A stretch of 64,000 nt of DNA, taken from contig JAKGHH010000002.1 of NCBI GenBank assembly GCA_022828595.1, positions 111,798,855 through 111,862,854 of the forward strand, written 5' to 3'. Positions 12,301 to 24,700 of this stretch are shown piece after piece (positions within the stretch are counted from its first letter, which is position 1; the number at the start of each line of letters is the position of its first letter). Position numbers and translations under genes: made by a program. This stretch comes from Nelumbo lutea (Eukaryota > Streptophyta > Magnoliopsida > Proteales > Nelumbonaceae). Below the pieces are notes generated by a model that saw only the letters and a list, made by a program, of their open reading frames with translations, searched no databases and was not told the DNA's origin.

Positions 12301-15300
12301 GATCCTGCAAAATACAATGACCAGGAGAAAAAATTACTGAGCAGTTCAGGTTCTTAGTCAAACTACTAACATATAACAAATTAGTGCTCAATCTTGGAAC
12401 GTGAAGGACAGAGGGTAGAGAAATAGAATCACTAATCTTGACAAATCCCTTCCCAGCAATAGGAACATGGGATCCATCAGCTGTGGAGACCTTATCTCTA
12501 CCAGAACAGAGCTGGTAAGTTGAAAAAATAGTAGAGCTCTGGGTCATTTGTAGTAACGTGCGAACTACCTATGTGAGCAAAGGAAGTAGAGTGGACTCCA
12601 CCAGTGCCACCTGTACCTTGTTGTCCGCTTGCGGCTGAACTGGAACTAGCTGTATCCCGCCGGTTTAGAAGTAGCCCATACATCTCAAGTTCGGCCCTTA
12701 TTGCAGCAGCTACAATAGACTCCAGAGCAGCTGTAGTAGGAGGGGACGGAATGTCACCAGTAACTGCCATGTGTGCATTTCCCTTCTTATTTTTCAATCT
12801 AGTCGGCAGAAGATGTGGGTGAAGCTTCCAACAAGTATCTCTTGTGTGTTTAGGCTTCTTACAGTAGTCACATATCAAATCTCTTTTGTCTTCCTTCTTG
12901 ATTTCACTGCCACCCCGATCTCCACTTTGTTTAGGTTTCATAGCACTTACCATGGCAGACTGATCAGGAATAAGGTTTTTCATCATCACATCTCTCCTGC
13001 ACTCCTCCCCTGACACAAAGGCATATGCCTGGGAGAGAGTAACATTGTCCCTGGAAAGAAGGTGTTGTCGTGCAATATTATACTCAGGATTAAGGCCAGC
13101 AAGAAATTCAAACACCCTATACTTCTTTAGATGTTTCCGATAGGTAGTTGCATCCTTAGTGGTTTCCCAAGCAAATGTCTCTAAATGGTCAATCTCCTGC
13201 CACAGGGTTTTAAGGGCTGAAAAATAGGCTGCAATAGGTCTATCTCCTTGCCTTATAGAAATAATCTGATTTCTCAACTGATAAGCCCTAGCAACATTCT
13301 TCCTCTGTGAATAGGTTTCTGCAACCCCATCCCATATTTCCTTAGTCGTATTTGCCCATAAAAAAATTTTACTTATATGGGACAACATGGAATTACACAA
13401 CCAAGTCATCACCATATAATTCTCCTGTACCCACCGGGAGTTGCTAGTTTCGGGTTTCACCTCTTCACCAGTGATATACCCTAATTTCCCACTAGCACCA
13501 ATGGCCACCTTTGCAGATTGTGACCATTCTAAGTAATTTGCACCATCCAACCTAACTGTAGTAATGGTCTCAGCCCCGAAAGGGTCTCCAACACCTCCTC
13601 CCACTAGTCCCATTTCACTCCCGGGCTTATTTTCAACTCTGTGGCCCTCCATGCTTCTCAAAAATTGTAAAGAAAATAACTGAAATTTGCAACAAGATCA
13701 AACAAAACACCTTTTGGAACCAACAACACCTTTCTGGTGTCCTAGACTTTCTTCCCACAAAAGATTCCTTTTCTGTGGGACGGAAGAAGACAGAGAAGAG
13801 GTAGTCGCTCTCTCTAGAAGCCTCCAAATCAAGTAGGACTTGAATCGCCCCTTACAAAAAACTCCAAGGAACCCTAAAAAATTAGGGCACCACTTCCTAG
13901 GTCAAAATTGAAGAGTCCAACAGAAACAAGACTCTTCCCCTTTCTCCACTTTTTCCTGATTTTGATGAGAAACCCTAGACCAGCTATAGGGCACACAGAT
14001 CCACCAAAAAAATCCAAAAACTGGGCTTACCTGAGAGCTTCGATCAGCCTCTTAAATCACCATGCAGTCGGCCGATCTAGGGCTGCATGAGAGAACAACT
14101 TCGAGGAACCTTCGGCCCGCTCTGATACCAAGTATAAATCACTAGTTGCAGATTTAGTCGAGTTTCTTGTGAAAGGAAAGAGGGGGAAGATGAAGATTTC
14201 AGCAATAGAGAAGAAAGGAGAAGAAAAGAGTAGGAAGTCAACCAGGATTGTAACATTAACCCTAGCCGCCTACCTCTCATTATATTTATACTTAACTTAA
14301 AGGATGAGATATTACAAGGATGCCCTTAGTAGGGCAGCTACTAATATAGCTGAACAGTCACAACTTAAAAAAACATAAACTAATGGGCCTAAAGCCCAAC
14401 AACTTCCTAACTAAATAAAAAACAACTCGGACCAACTCAACAACAAAGTTATATTCCCTTTGGCAAAGGTATGAGATACAGTAAACATACCACCCATGTT
14501 GTAAGTCATCATTGCCAATATGGAAATCAAAGTACACATAAGTCCCCTGTTCACATTCATCAGTTGTGACTCTGGGTTCCTCATGACGTTGAAACCATGT
14601 ACTATATTTCCTGTGGTATCTCCATGATTGCCTTTTCAACTCTCTTGCAGCCAAGTATTGCTGATAAGTATTCTGTTAATTGCATTTAGCTTAAGAACAA
14701 GCCCAAAATGATAAAATCATACAGCAACAAAGAAAAAGAATATAAGCAAACATCGCACCTGTTGAAAGTAAAATGCAAAGAACAAGGTATCAGTTCCCAT
14801 AGTATCAACACCTAAGCGTTCCCAGAAGGCAGGATTATCAACAATGGGTGACTGCACTTGAGGATAGCTCAGAGGGGTTACTGCAGGATGTCTCTGTAAG
14901 CAGAAAAACAAAATTATCTACCAGTTAATTTTGAAATAAAGTCTTGGTAAAAATAAAGTATAGAACAGAAATTCCCATACTGGAGTATAGCTCTTTGCAC
15001 GTTCTGAGTCTTTGGGTTGGGGAAGCTTGTAATATGCAGCCTCAAGCATCTGCATATTGTATGTGTGATCATGCATTCCACCAGAATTTGCAGTGGATCC
15101 ACTGAGGTTATCGCCAATTGCACCAAGATCAGAAACACTCCTTCGACCAATGACACCCAAACCAAGTGAAGGTTGATTGGACTGCAATGGTTGTCCAGGA
15201 GAGAGGTCAGTATCTCTTGGCGCCTGGGCAGGTTCTATTAAAGAACCAGATCCTCCAACCTGATATGCAAGCACTTAAATAGATCAGACCATGGTTCCAG

Positions 15301-18300
15301 AAATTTTTACATGCTAACTTCTTACATACCATAGAAAGCAAGAAATTCCACTTCACTATATTTATTACTCTTAGTTTAAACTATTTTGATCTGCTACTAC
15401 CTTACTGGTCTAGGAAACAAAGAAAAAAGAAAACTAGAAAGTCAACAACACCAGAACTATCATACATTCCACATTCAGAGATTTAAAATTTCCTAGAATT
15501 CACTTGGTGAGATTTAGTACATGTAAAGTTGGGGTAAGTAGAATAGTTGACATCAAGATCCATTCTGAAGGAGCATTCCTGGGTAAGGCCAACCAGCCAG
15601 GTTCATATAAGTTCCTGAACATTCATATCCAGACCTGGCAAAGCCAGTGTTGAATGGATACAAACATGAGGGTCAGAATTGGATGCGTGCCCAAAATTTA
15701 ACTTGTCCAAAAAAAGAATGAAAAAATACATCGACTTGAAGGATATCCACAAAAAAGTATTTACCATTAAAACAGACTATTGTTTTAATTCTAACGTTAA
15801 GCACATATAGGGTCTAGAAATTGTTAACAAAGCAACATTTTTCAAGCAAAATAGCATCAATTGTGTACATTAGCTGTTCATTTATGTCAAATAAGTACGC
15901 TAGGAGAAATTAGAAATAAGTACATTGTAGTATCCCTCAAGAATCAAGGAAGGGTCAAAATCTGACGCATGTCCAACAGGGACACTGCATGCAACACTGT
16001 AAAGCATGAAAAGTGGAGTGCACCAAAATCATCTGCTAGTGTTTTTTAATATCAGCAAGTTTTCATTTCATAAATACACTCAAGAAGCATGGTTTAAGGA
16101 AAACTTTATCTTAGTCATTGAGCTTAAGCTAGAAATACATATCTTTTGTAGCTAATAAGAATATCCTTATTGATTTAGACACATAAAAGCAACATCTTCT
16201 TAATAAAGGCAAAATGATACAAACAACAAAACAAGGCAGATCAGTTTTTAAGCTGGCTTACTGAGTCTTATTGATGCAGGAGATGAAAAGTTGATTGGAA
16301 TATTATGATATTTTATGTATTTCTGGACAGTAGGGGTATTTTTTGTCATTTTTGCAATTTTCTGTGGGGTCCAATGATAGGGTTTAATTTGTCTAGTTAT
16401 AGTTTGTTTATATTTAAAATTTCAAAGTCATTACATCAGTAGGATTAGAGTTATTGAGTTTTCTTTGAATTGAAATAGGATAATAACAGCTTAGTTTGAG
16501 TCCTACTAGGATTATTGAGTCTAACAGTTTGACTCCTATGACTATTATGAGTCTAATAGTTTGACTCCTAGGATTATTATGAGTTTAGAGTCTATAAATA
16601 TGTATGGACGTTTTACACAAAGGCAATGAAGTTTATTGAGTTTTCTCAGCTTATGCTAGCTATGGTGAATGATTCCCATGCCCTAGAGTGATTCTAGGCA
16701 CCCTGTGAGTTATTCCAGGTATCTTCTCTCTTCTTTTTCTCCCTATTTTCTCTTTTATTCCTTCAAGAAGCCATTACAGCCATCAACAGCCATAAAATTC
16801 TGATCCAAGAACCATTCAACATTCTCTAAGAACTATAACTGAGCTAGTCCTACATCAATTGGTATCAGAGCTAATGTTTTTTTTTTTTTTTTGAAATAAA
16901 GGTCAACTTTATTCAAAATAAAAAGAGGTACATGAGGAGATGTACACAACAATTAAGCACTCAGAAAGTTACATAGGCAGAAAACTATCACTAAAAAGAA
17001 CTAATGGTTTATTCACTATGTTCTCACAAAGTGATCGATTCTATAGGCCTAAGGTATCTTCTAGAATTTCTTGCAAGTCTAGAATCAATGATAATTGGGT
17101 TTTTGAGCAATATGAAGGGTCTTTGGTTGACTTATTTGACAAGATGGTGGAAGAAAACAGATCTAATAATGCTAACTATGGGAGTAAGGTTTTCAAACAT
17201 GTTAGAAGATAAAGGGAAATACCAGATTTCAAAGAAGATGATGATCCACAAGCATTCTTTGATTGGGTTGCTGAACTAAAAGAATATTTTGATTGGCATG
17301 ATATGTTTGACAAACAAAGAATTAGATTTGCGCGCATTAAGCTGACGGGTCATGCTAAAGTATGGTGGAGAACTCTTGAGCAACAACTAGAGAATAGAGG
17401 TGATGATCCAATTAGTTCATCGGCAGAGATGAAGAGGTGTTTGCAGGAAAAGTACATCCCACTAAACTTCCATGATGATCTATATATGGATCTGATTAAT
17501 TTCGAGCAAAGAAGAAGAATTTGAGGATGAAGCTAAAGAAGAAGAATTTCAAGTAGATAAGAAAGTAGATGATTCCTTGCACGTTGATGCCTATCCCAGA
17601 GTTGAAGTTGCGGATGAAGCTAAAGAAGAAGAATTTCAAGCTATAAAAGTTGTAGAAATTAAAAATCAAGAAGGTACAAGCCAAGCAAAAATAGAAATTG
17701 TTGGAGTTTCCAATACCCATGATCGGCTTGAGGTTAATGATCAAGAAGAAATATAACGGGAGCAAATTAAAGAAATTCATGTGCAAGATACAAATGTGCT
17801 GATTGTAGTAAGTCCTAGTACGGAAGTATGTGAATTTACGTTATAAGATCAACTAGAACTAATTCAAGAATTACAACCCGACATAGCACAAGTTCCACCA
17901 ACATCAACAATAGAAGGAGTCCTAGAATTTGTTGAAGAACCAAGGATAGAAAAACACATAGAGATAGTGTTTCCTAAGCTAGAAGTTGAAGGAAAAGTTC
18001 CAAATGTTGTAGTTGAGAATTTGGATAAGCAAGGGGAAGATTCATCACAAAGGCTGGTTGATAAATTAAGTATTCAGGAAACTAAAGTTATTGATGATTT
18101 AACAAAGATGGTTATGAAAGGTAGTTTTTCAAAAATACGTTTCTTTCAAAATCCTTTTGTAGTTCTATGTGTAGCCTCTACTCTACAATCCAAGCATGTA
18201 GCTGTGGGAAGTCCTACTCCTTTTGTAATTGGGGCATATCAATTTTTCATCCTCAAGTTCTTCAAAACTCGAGGACGAGTTTTTTTGAACCGGGGGAGAA

Positions 18301-18650
18301 TGATGCAGGAGATGAAGAGTCAATTGGAATTTTATGATATTTTATGTATTTCTGTATTTTTTGACAGTAGGGGTATTTTTTGTCATTTTTGCAATTTTCT
18401 GTGGGATCCAATAATAGGGTTTAATTTATCTAGTTATAGTTTGTTTATATTTAAAATTTCAAAGTGGTGTTTTTCCAACTAAAGAAGTCTGTGGGATCCC
18501 ATGATGCAAATATGAAAAAATGGAAACCATGGAAGAAAACAAGTTTCTCTAGATTCTTCCACCAGCAGTAATTTAATAAATTGGGTTTGAAATTTCTAGA
18601 AGATATACTGCGGCAAATTTAGGACATAGAAAGAGGAATGAGGTATTAAC

Positions 18651-18708
<58 letters not shown>

Positions 18709-21700
18709 GGGGGGAGGGAGAGGGAGAACAAGGAGATAAGATCAAAGGACAAACCTTAGTGATAACACTGTAGAGAAACAGCAGCAAGAAGTAGGATCAA
18801 GTTGTTGGAGCATCAAATTTGAAGCCCCAAAACACATACATATGTAAACATGTGCATGAAGGCCAACAGCAGTTCTACTGCATATTAGGAAAGAGTGTAA
18901 GTACTACATAGAAAAGGAGGGAGGGAGGTGGGCTACTGGTGGGCTGCTGTAAGGAGGGAAAACCAGAAGAGGAGAGAATGACCCACGAGAAAGGAGGGAC
19001 AGGGCCAGATAAACTCATGTTTCCAAAGATGTTCATCCCTTCTTGGCCGAGAAAGGCAAAAAGACTTTAGCCATGTTTTATGGTTATCCACTTGTGTCTC
19101 TGAAGGCTATAGAAGACTCTTCATACCAAACCAAAACTCTTGGTAGGCAACACAACACCAGTAGGAACTCCAAAGATATGATATGTGGTCCATACTCACA
19201 TCTACCATGATTGAAGTGAATGCATGCAAACATATTGGTTGAAAAGATGTTTGTTTGCCTAAAACACAAAAACTAAAAAAAATAAAGTAAAAGAAAGAAA
19301 ACTTAATCATGTCTTTAGAATGTGAATTAAACTATAAATACTGAACATACAGGTGTGTCTGCTGAGTATGGAGTCTTCAGATCGTCCTCATTCATGAGAT
19401 TTTTGTTCACCCCAGAAATTGTAGTAGGTTCCCCACTTGAATCATCAGATGGATTTTGTTGCTGCTGGTCATCAACTTTATTGTGGCCAACATCTGCATC
19501 ATCATATTTAACAGCCATATAGTTACCTTCTTATCTTTGTTATACAGATTGTAAGTGTGGACAATTAGTGAAGCCATAGTAGAAGCACCTGATTCTTTTG
19601 GCACAGGAGAACTCAAAGCACGCTGAGTGGATTGTTGATGAATTAAATTTGGCTGTTGTAATGAAGCTGATGCAACAGCATTTAGACCTGGTCCCTGAAC
19701 TCCAAGACCCAGTCCAATATGAGGCGATAATGAGTTTTGAGAATTGAACTGCATAGGTTATCAGTTCACAGATAATGAGCATCAAGAATTCAAAATCAAA
19801 TGGCACATGAAACCATAAAAGTGGGAAGGCAATAAAGTGAAACCCCAATACTAATTTGAAAGCATAGAGATTCCAGAAAGACAATGTCTTTTTTATGTAC
19901 AAGTAGCATGTGTTCCTTCATTAAACATTAGAAATTACAATAAGAATTTTTCTCTTGAGAGCATGTCAACAAGATATTCTGAGGAAGATTTCCAACTAGA
20001 ATGCCAGACTTTCTGTTTGACAATTATTTGTATCCCCACAAGATATTGAAAGCAACATGACTTCAGGAATTTGGAATTTAAGTTTTAATTTTATCTATAT
20101 GCTCATACTCACAATAATTGTTATTTATATACTCATTTTTGCCTGTTTTGGAAGTCATGGTCATGTAAGGAGTATTTGTCTTTTTTGCCAGTGTTATGTT
20201 ATCTTCATATGTATCAGGGTGGTTAGGTCATTCTACAATAATTATTAGTTCAATTTATAATTGAAGCAGAAATATTCCAACATATAACAAGAAGCTTCAG
20301 CCACAAGTATTAACAAGCAAATAAAGAAGAGAAAATAGAAGAGGAAGCAAGAATTAATTCTACTATAGCTGCTGGCTATGGTAGAAACAGAAAAGAAAAA
20401 AAAATCTTTATTCAATTGAATGGAATGGATTGTTCTCTATAAGACCCGTTGACACTCTTTTATAGACCCAAAATAGCAACTTCCAGCTGCTATTTGGACA
20501 GACTCACTTCCAGCTCCTATTTGTGATGGAACATGGTTGGCTGGTGGCATGGCATATAAAATAGAAATAAGGCATAAAATAAAAGATGAAAGTGAGAAAA
20601 AGGTTCTTTTAAGTTTTCCTCCCATCAATAGTTTGGTAGTATGGAGTTGCCACTAAGTGAAAGTAAGGCCAGGTTAGGTCGGGACCATCAAGTTGAAGTC
20701 TACCCCAACCCAACCAAAGTTGTTGAACCCCTAACCCAACCATACTTTTCAGTTTTTGTTGGGATCAGGTTGGCCCAGCTTCTTGACTTCATGTTGCTTA
20801 AATGTTCTTGTTTCTTAGACTTAAGATTAGTGGATTAAGGTTTACTGATTTTAGCATTATTATATTTAAAACGACAAGGTTATGGTGCTTTAGGAATACT
20901 GTACTTATATGATACAACTTCGGAGTAAAAACATCCCCTCCAAGGTAGCTTTCCTAGTTTGGACAGCAATTCTTGGGAAGTGTTTAACTGCTGACAAATT
21001 GATCAGAAGAGGCATGGACTGATCAGTTCAATTGCAGCCTTTGTGGGGTCTACAGTGAGTCTTAAAATCTCCTTTTTATCCACTGTAGTTTCATTCATCA
21101 ACTGTGGTCTATCTTGCTTCAGTCTGCAAGGATGTCAAATTGGCTTTTTGATTCAGCTATTACAAGAATGGAGACTACAGGGATTAAGTAGAAGAGGCAG
21201 AAAAGAGGGAGAATCCTGTGGAGTATACCCCCTGCTGCAATCATTTGGGTGGTGTGTAAGGAAAGGGATCAAAGTTTTTTTTTTTTTTTTTGACAAGTGA
21301 AAGGGATCAAACAACTTTTTTTTAAAACAAGCAGAACGAAATGATATAGTATTTTTTGATAAGTAAAGAAGCAGTTTATTAATATTAATCAAGATGAACT
21401 ATCAAAAAATACAGCATAGAGTTCCCACAAAGAGGTGTGAGATGCTGCCTCAAAGACAAAACAAAATTGCAATTGAGCCCAAAATAATTAATCCCTACAT
21501 ACCCTTGCTTAGCTAGGTCGGCCAACCCATTAGCCTATTTTTCCCACTGGACTCTAACTGTTAATAAGTTAGCCACTTAAATCTTTTCATCACCCCCCCC
21601 CCCTGAAAGACCAGGCTACAGTCTTCGGCTCTTTCAGCCACCAAATAACCAGTTTAGAGTCACCTTCAATGACCAATCTCCCAAAGTTCATCTCTAGCAA

Positions 21701-24700
21701 TCTTTGCCCCATGTAAAACTGCTTGGATCTCTGCACTAACCGCATCCCCCTTCTGATTGGACCAGAGAACAAGCAATAATCTGACCCTCTTCATTTCTGA
21801 ATACTCCTTTCAATATCAGAAGGCCCAGGATTACCGAGGCTACTACCATCAAAGTTTAGCTCAAGGTTCAGAGTATCGATACGTATCAGCCCGTATCGGC
21901 TAATCCATATCGTGTCGATGGCTTCTCGATACGCCCCTCCAGGGGTTGTATCGGGTTAGGCACTGGTTCAGAGGGTGGCCGGGCCTTAAACCGACCCCTC
22001 TGAACTGGTTTCAAAAAAAAATAATAAAACCTAAAAAAAAAGTACCGTCACTGTTGATACTCTGAACCTTGGTTTAGCTTGATGAAACCTTCTTCGGGAG
22101 GCTTCCAGGCTACAACTGGCTTGTTCTTAGCTGAAGAAAATTTTGCAAGTTACCCAAAGTGTTTGGGATAACAATGGAGAAACTGGGAAGCAAGATTTTG
22201 TAAGATTTTGTTCTTAGTATCTCTCCCAAACACTTCAGATACTGTTTGGGATGGTTTGCTTTAGCCAAGGTTCAAAGTATCAACACAGGTTGATACGCCA
22301 GTAGGGAATATCGGCCTGTATCGGTACTTTTTTTTAGGTTTTATTTTTTTTCGAAACTGGTTCAGAGGGGTTGGTTTAAGGCCCGGCCACCCTCTGAACC
22401 AATGTCTGACCCGTTACAACCCCTGGAGGGGCATATCGGGAAGCCATTGGCACGATATGTATCGGCCGATATGGGCCGATACTTTGAACCTTGGCTTTAG
22501 CCAATTGTAGTTTGCAAAGGATACACCAGTTTGGGAAGATATTAAGGTCGGGTCGTCTCTTTTGCAAATTATCTAAAGTGCTTATTTTCCCAAAAGACTT
22601 CCCAGCAAAGGTCTCCCACCTTGGGGCATGGGTTTAGACCAAATTTCTTTACAAAAGAAAGAACACAACTGAGAGAAAAAAGAAGCACAAGAAAAAAGAC
22701 CTAGAGAGTTAGGAGTCCATATTCTAGTATTAGGTTTAGAGTGATCCAAAAAATCAGGGCCAAGGGTTTTGAGTAGAAAACCAGCTTGGTCAAGCTCAGA
22801 GTCTCTCAGGTCTCTTCTAAAACCCAGATTCCAACTATACCCATAAGACTGGGAAAAAGAAACAAACCTCTGAATGGGTTCATTTTTTAAAGATGGAGAG
22901 GGAATACATAGAGGGGTAAAGGTCCTTAAGGGTGGAATTACCAATCCAAGTGCCTTCCCAAAACAAAACTCTAGCACACACATCATATCTGATAAGGCAT
23001 AGGAATTGGGGAAGGATGCCATTGATAGCCTTCCACGAAAAGTTCAGAGTGGCCCGCCGAGACACTCCAGCATCCCAACCATTACCTACACATGCATGAA
23101 TGCTTCCTATGACCTTGTGCCAAAGCCTCTACCTCTCTAGAGACCATCTCCACAACCGCTTACCCAATAAAGCTACACTGGTCTTCCCTATATTGCCTAT
23201 ACCCAATCCCCCTTGCTCCTTACTTTGGCAGACTAAATTCCATCTCACCAAGTGATCTTTTCTTTGTTCACCAAGTTCCCATAAGAACTCCTTCCTGATC
23301 TTCTCTACTTTCAACACCTCCCTTTGTGGCATCTTAAAGAACAAGAGAAAGTAAAGTGGAAGGTTTGTTAGAGTAAACTTTATCAGAGTAATACAACCCC
23401 CAGAGATGCATAAATCCTCTTCCAAGTTGGCAATTTCTTAACACAACTTTCAATAATTGGATTCCAAAAGCTTTCATCCTATGGGTTGGCTCCTAAAGGC
23501 ATACCTAGATATTTCAATGGTCAAGTAGTAGTAGAACAACCTAAGGCCTCTATAAAGAATAGGGATGTCAATGGGTCAGGTTCAGCACAGGTTTGCCTCA
23601 ACCCTAACCCGACCCTATATTGTCTCCACCCAAACCCACCCCCCACCCCAACTTAACAAAAGGATCAATTTCTAAACCCTCCCCAACCCTATAAGAAAAA
23701 ACCCAATGCCAGCCTGACCTAACTTGGCTTATGTTTCTTCTAGCCAATGGAGATGCACTGATGCATCAGGGTGGTTATTTCCGATAGATACATTTACAGT
23801 ATATTCTATGAAGATAGAATTGGTTTTTGGAATATGACTTGCTCCATACTTGGTTGGGCAAAGAAGAATAACAATCTGTTGAAGAATCCTTAAAAAACAA
23901 AATAAGAAAATTCCTTTTATGACTTAATGAAACCAAAGAGAAGTATTTCCAAGGTTTCCCTCATCACCTATTTGTGATTTTCATGGGTTAATGCTCAAAC
24001 AAAAACTCATGACAGTAGCTCTAATCTAATATTTTTACTTGTTAAAATAGACAATTTTTCCACAGTTGCTTGGATGTTTCTTCTTCTTTCAAGTTTCAAG
24101 CTTTCAACAATTATTTTTCTGTAAAGCCCCAACAATTTGAAGTTTGAACCATAAGAAAAATAGGAGAAGAAAAAAAGGAGAAGACCAACTTACCAGTGAG
24201 ATACCAAAAGAGAGCTTCTCCTAAGTGCTATGTAATTCGTTGGTTGTCCTTTTTTCCAAACTCTAGTCGCCTCTTCCAGAAAAAAATTCAAAGATAGTAA
24301 ATGAAATGAAATGCAACCCTTAGGGCTATAGAGTTAGACTATACAAAATTACAACAATACCCTCTATATGTAGGGTATATCATGACCCGATAGACCTGAA
24401 CACAACTTGGTTTAGACTTTTAAAACCCTAAATTACTAACTAACCCTACACCCAACTGAACCTGCCTTGAACCCAATTTGATAGGGTCATGCCAAGCCAA
24501 GTGGTGAGGGGTAATTTGGACCTACGAATTACTCCGCGACACATGGCCTTCAAGTGACACCTCGGCGGTGATCAAACAAACCAGTTCGGCAAGTCAGCCT
24601 CAAGCAGCTCGCCCAGGCCGACTTCCACCTCGGTCGAGCCAAACTGATGGGTGTCCTAACTCGTAGCGACCTGCCTCAATGACCAGTCGATCTGTAGGAA

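Larger units (their letters stand above)
9750..14442 (-). mobile_element. Ty1/copia LTR retrotransposon 1, sense to NOT3
   Basis: The element has two LTRs (9,750-10,064 and 14,131-14,442) and a 5-bp target duplication, acaaa, at 9,745-9,749 and 14,443-14,447. The primer site TGGTATCAGAGC (initiator Met tRNA type) lies at 14,119-14,130 directly after the 5' LTR, and the polypurine tract GAGGGGGAG lies next to the 3' LTR. The domain order on the minus strand is gag, protease/pre-integrase, integrase, RT, RNase H, which is copia. It has lost the protease active site and a block between integrase and RT, and has many frameshifts. It sits in the last NOT3 intron. Confidence 0.95.
16272..18465 (+). 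mobile_element. Gag-only LTR retrotransposon (TR-GAG-like, gypsy-related), antisense to NOT3
   Basis: The 5' LTR (16,272-16,857) starts TGATG and ends CATCA, followed by a primer site TGGTATCAGAGC at 16,860-16,871. A gag-like coding region lies at about 17,000-17,530, with an acidic region after it. A polypurine tract, ccgggggagaa, comes just before a second LTR copy that starts at 18,301 and breaks off at about 18,465. No protease, RT or integrase is visible in the 1.4-kb interior. This fits the TR-GAG class of non-autonomous plant LTR elements, or a gypsy element that has lost pol. Confidence 0.8.
21350..23560 (-). mobile_element. LINE (plant L1 type), 5'-truncated, carrying two MITEs
   Basis: The 3' tail on the minus strand is at 21,350-21,400 (TATTAATAAACTGCTTCTTTACTTATCAAAA in parts). 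Going 5': an RNase H remnant (21,590-21,862: [20 protein letters not shown]), zinc-binding RT-associated region (22,582-23,065: [19 protein letters not shown] and [19 protein letters not shown] in two frames), and the end of the RT (23,129-23,425: [40 protein letters not shown]). It is sense to NOT3. The element lacks everything upstream of the RT thumb. Confidence 0.75.

Noticed and set aside
14448..14480. A CQREYNF reading in the intron right after exon 11, similar to the start of the true last exon (CQRIKTEF)
   Set aside because: Only about 9 bases (TGCCAAAGG) are shared, there is no AG acceptor before it, and the true exon with full conservation is at 3,245-3,311.
16940..18482. Possible host gene encoded by the plus-strand ORFs
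   Set aside because: The reading frames lie between two LTR copies with primer site and polypurine tract and include a retrotransposon gag core.
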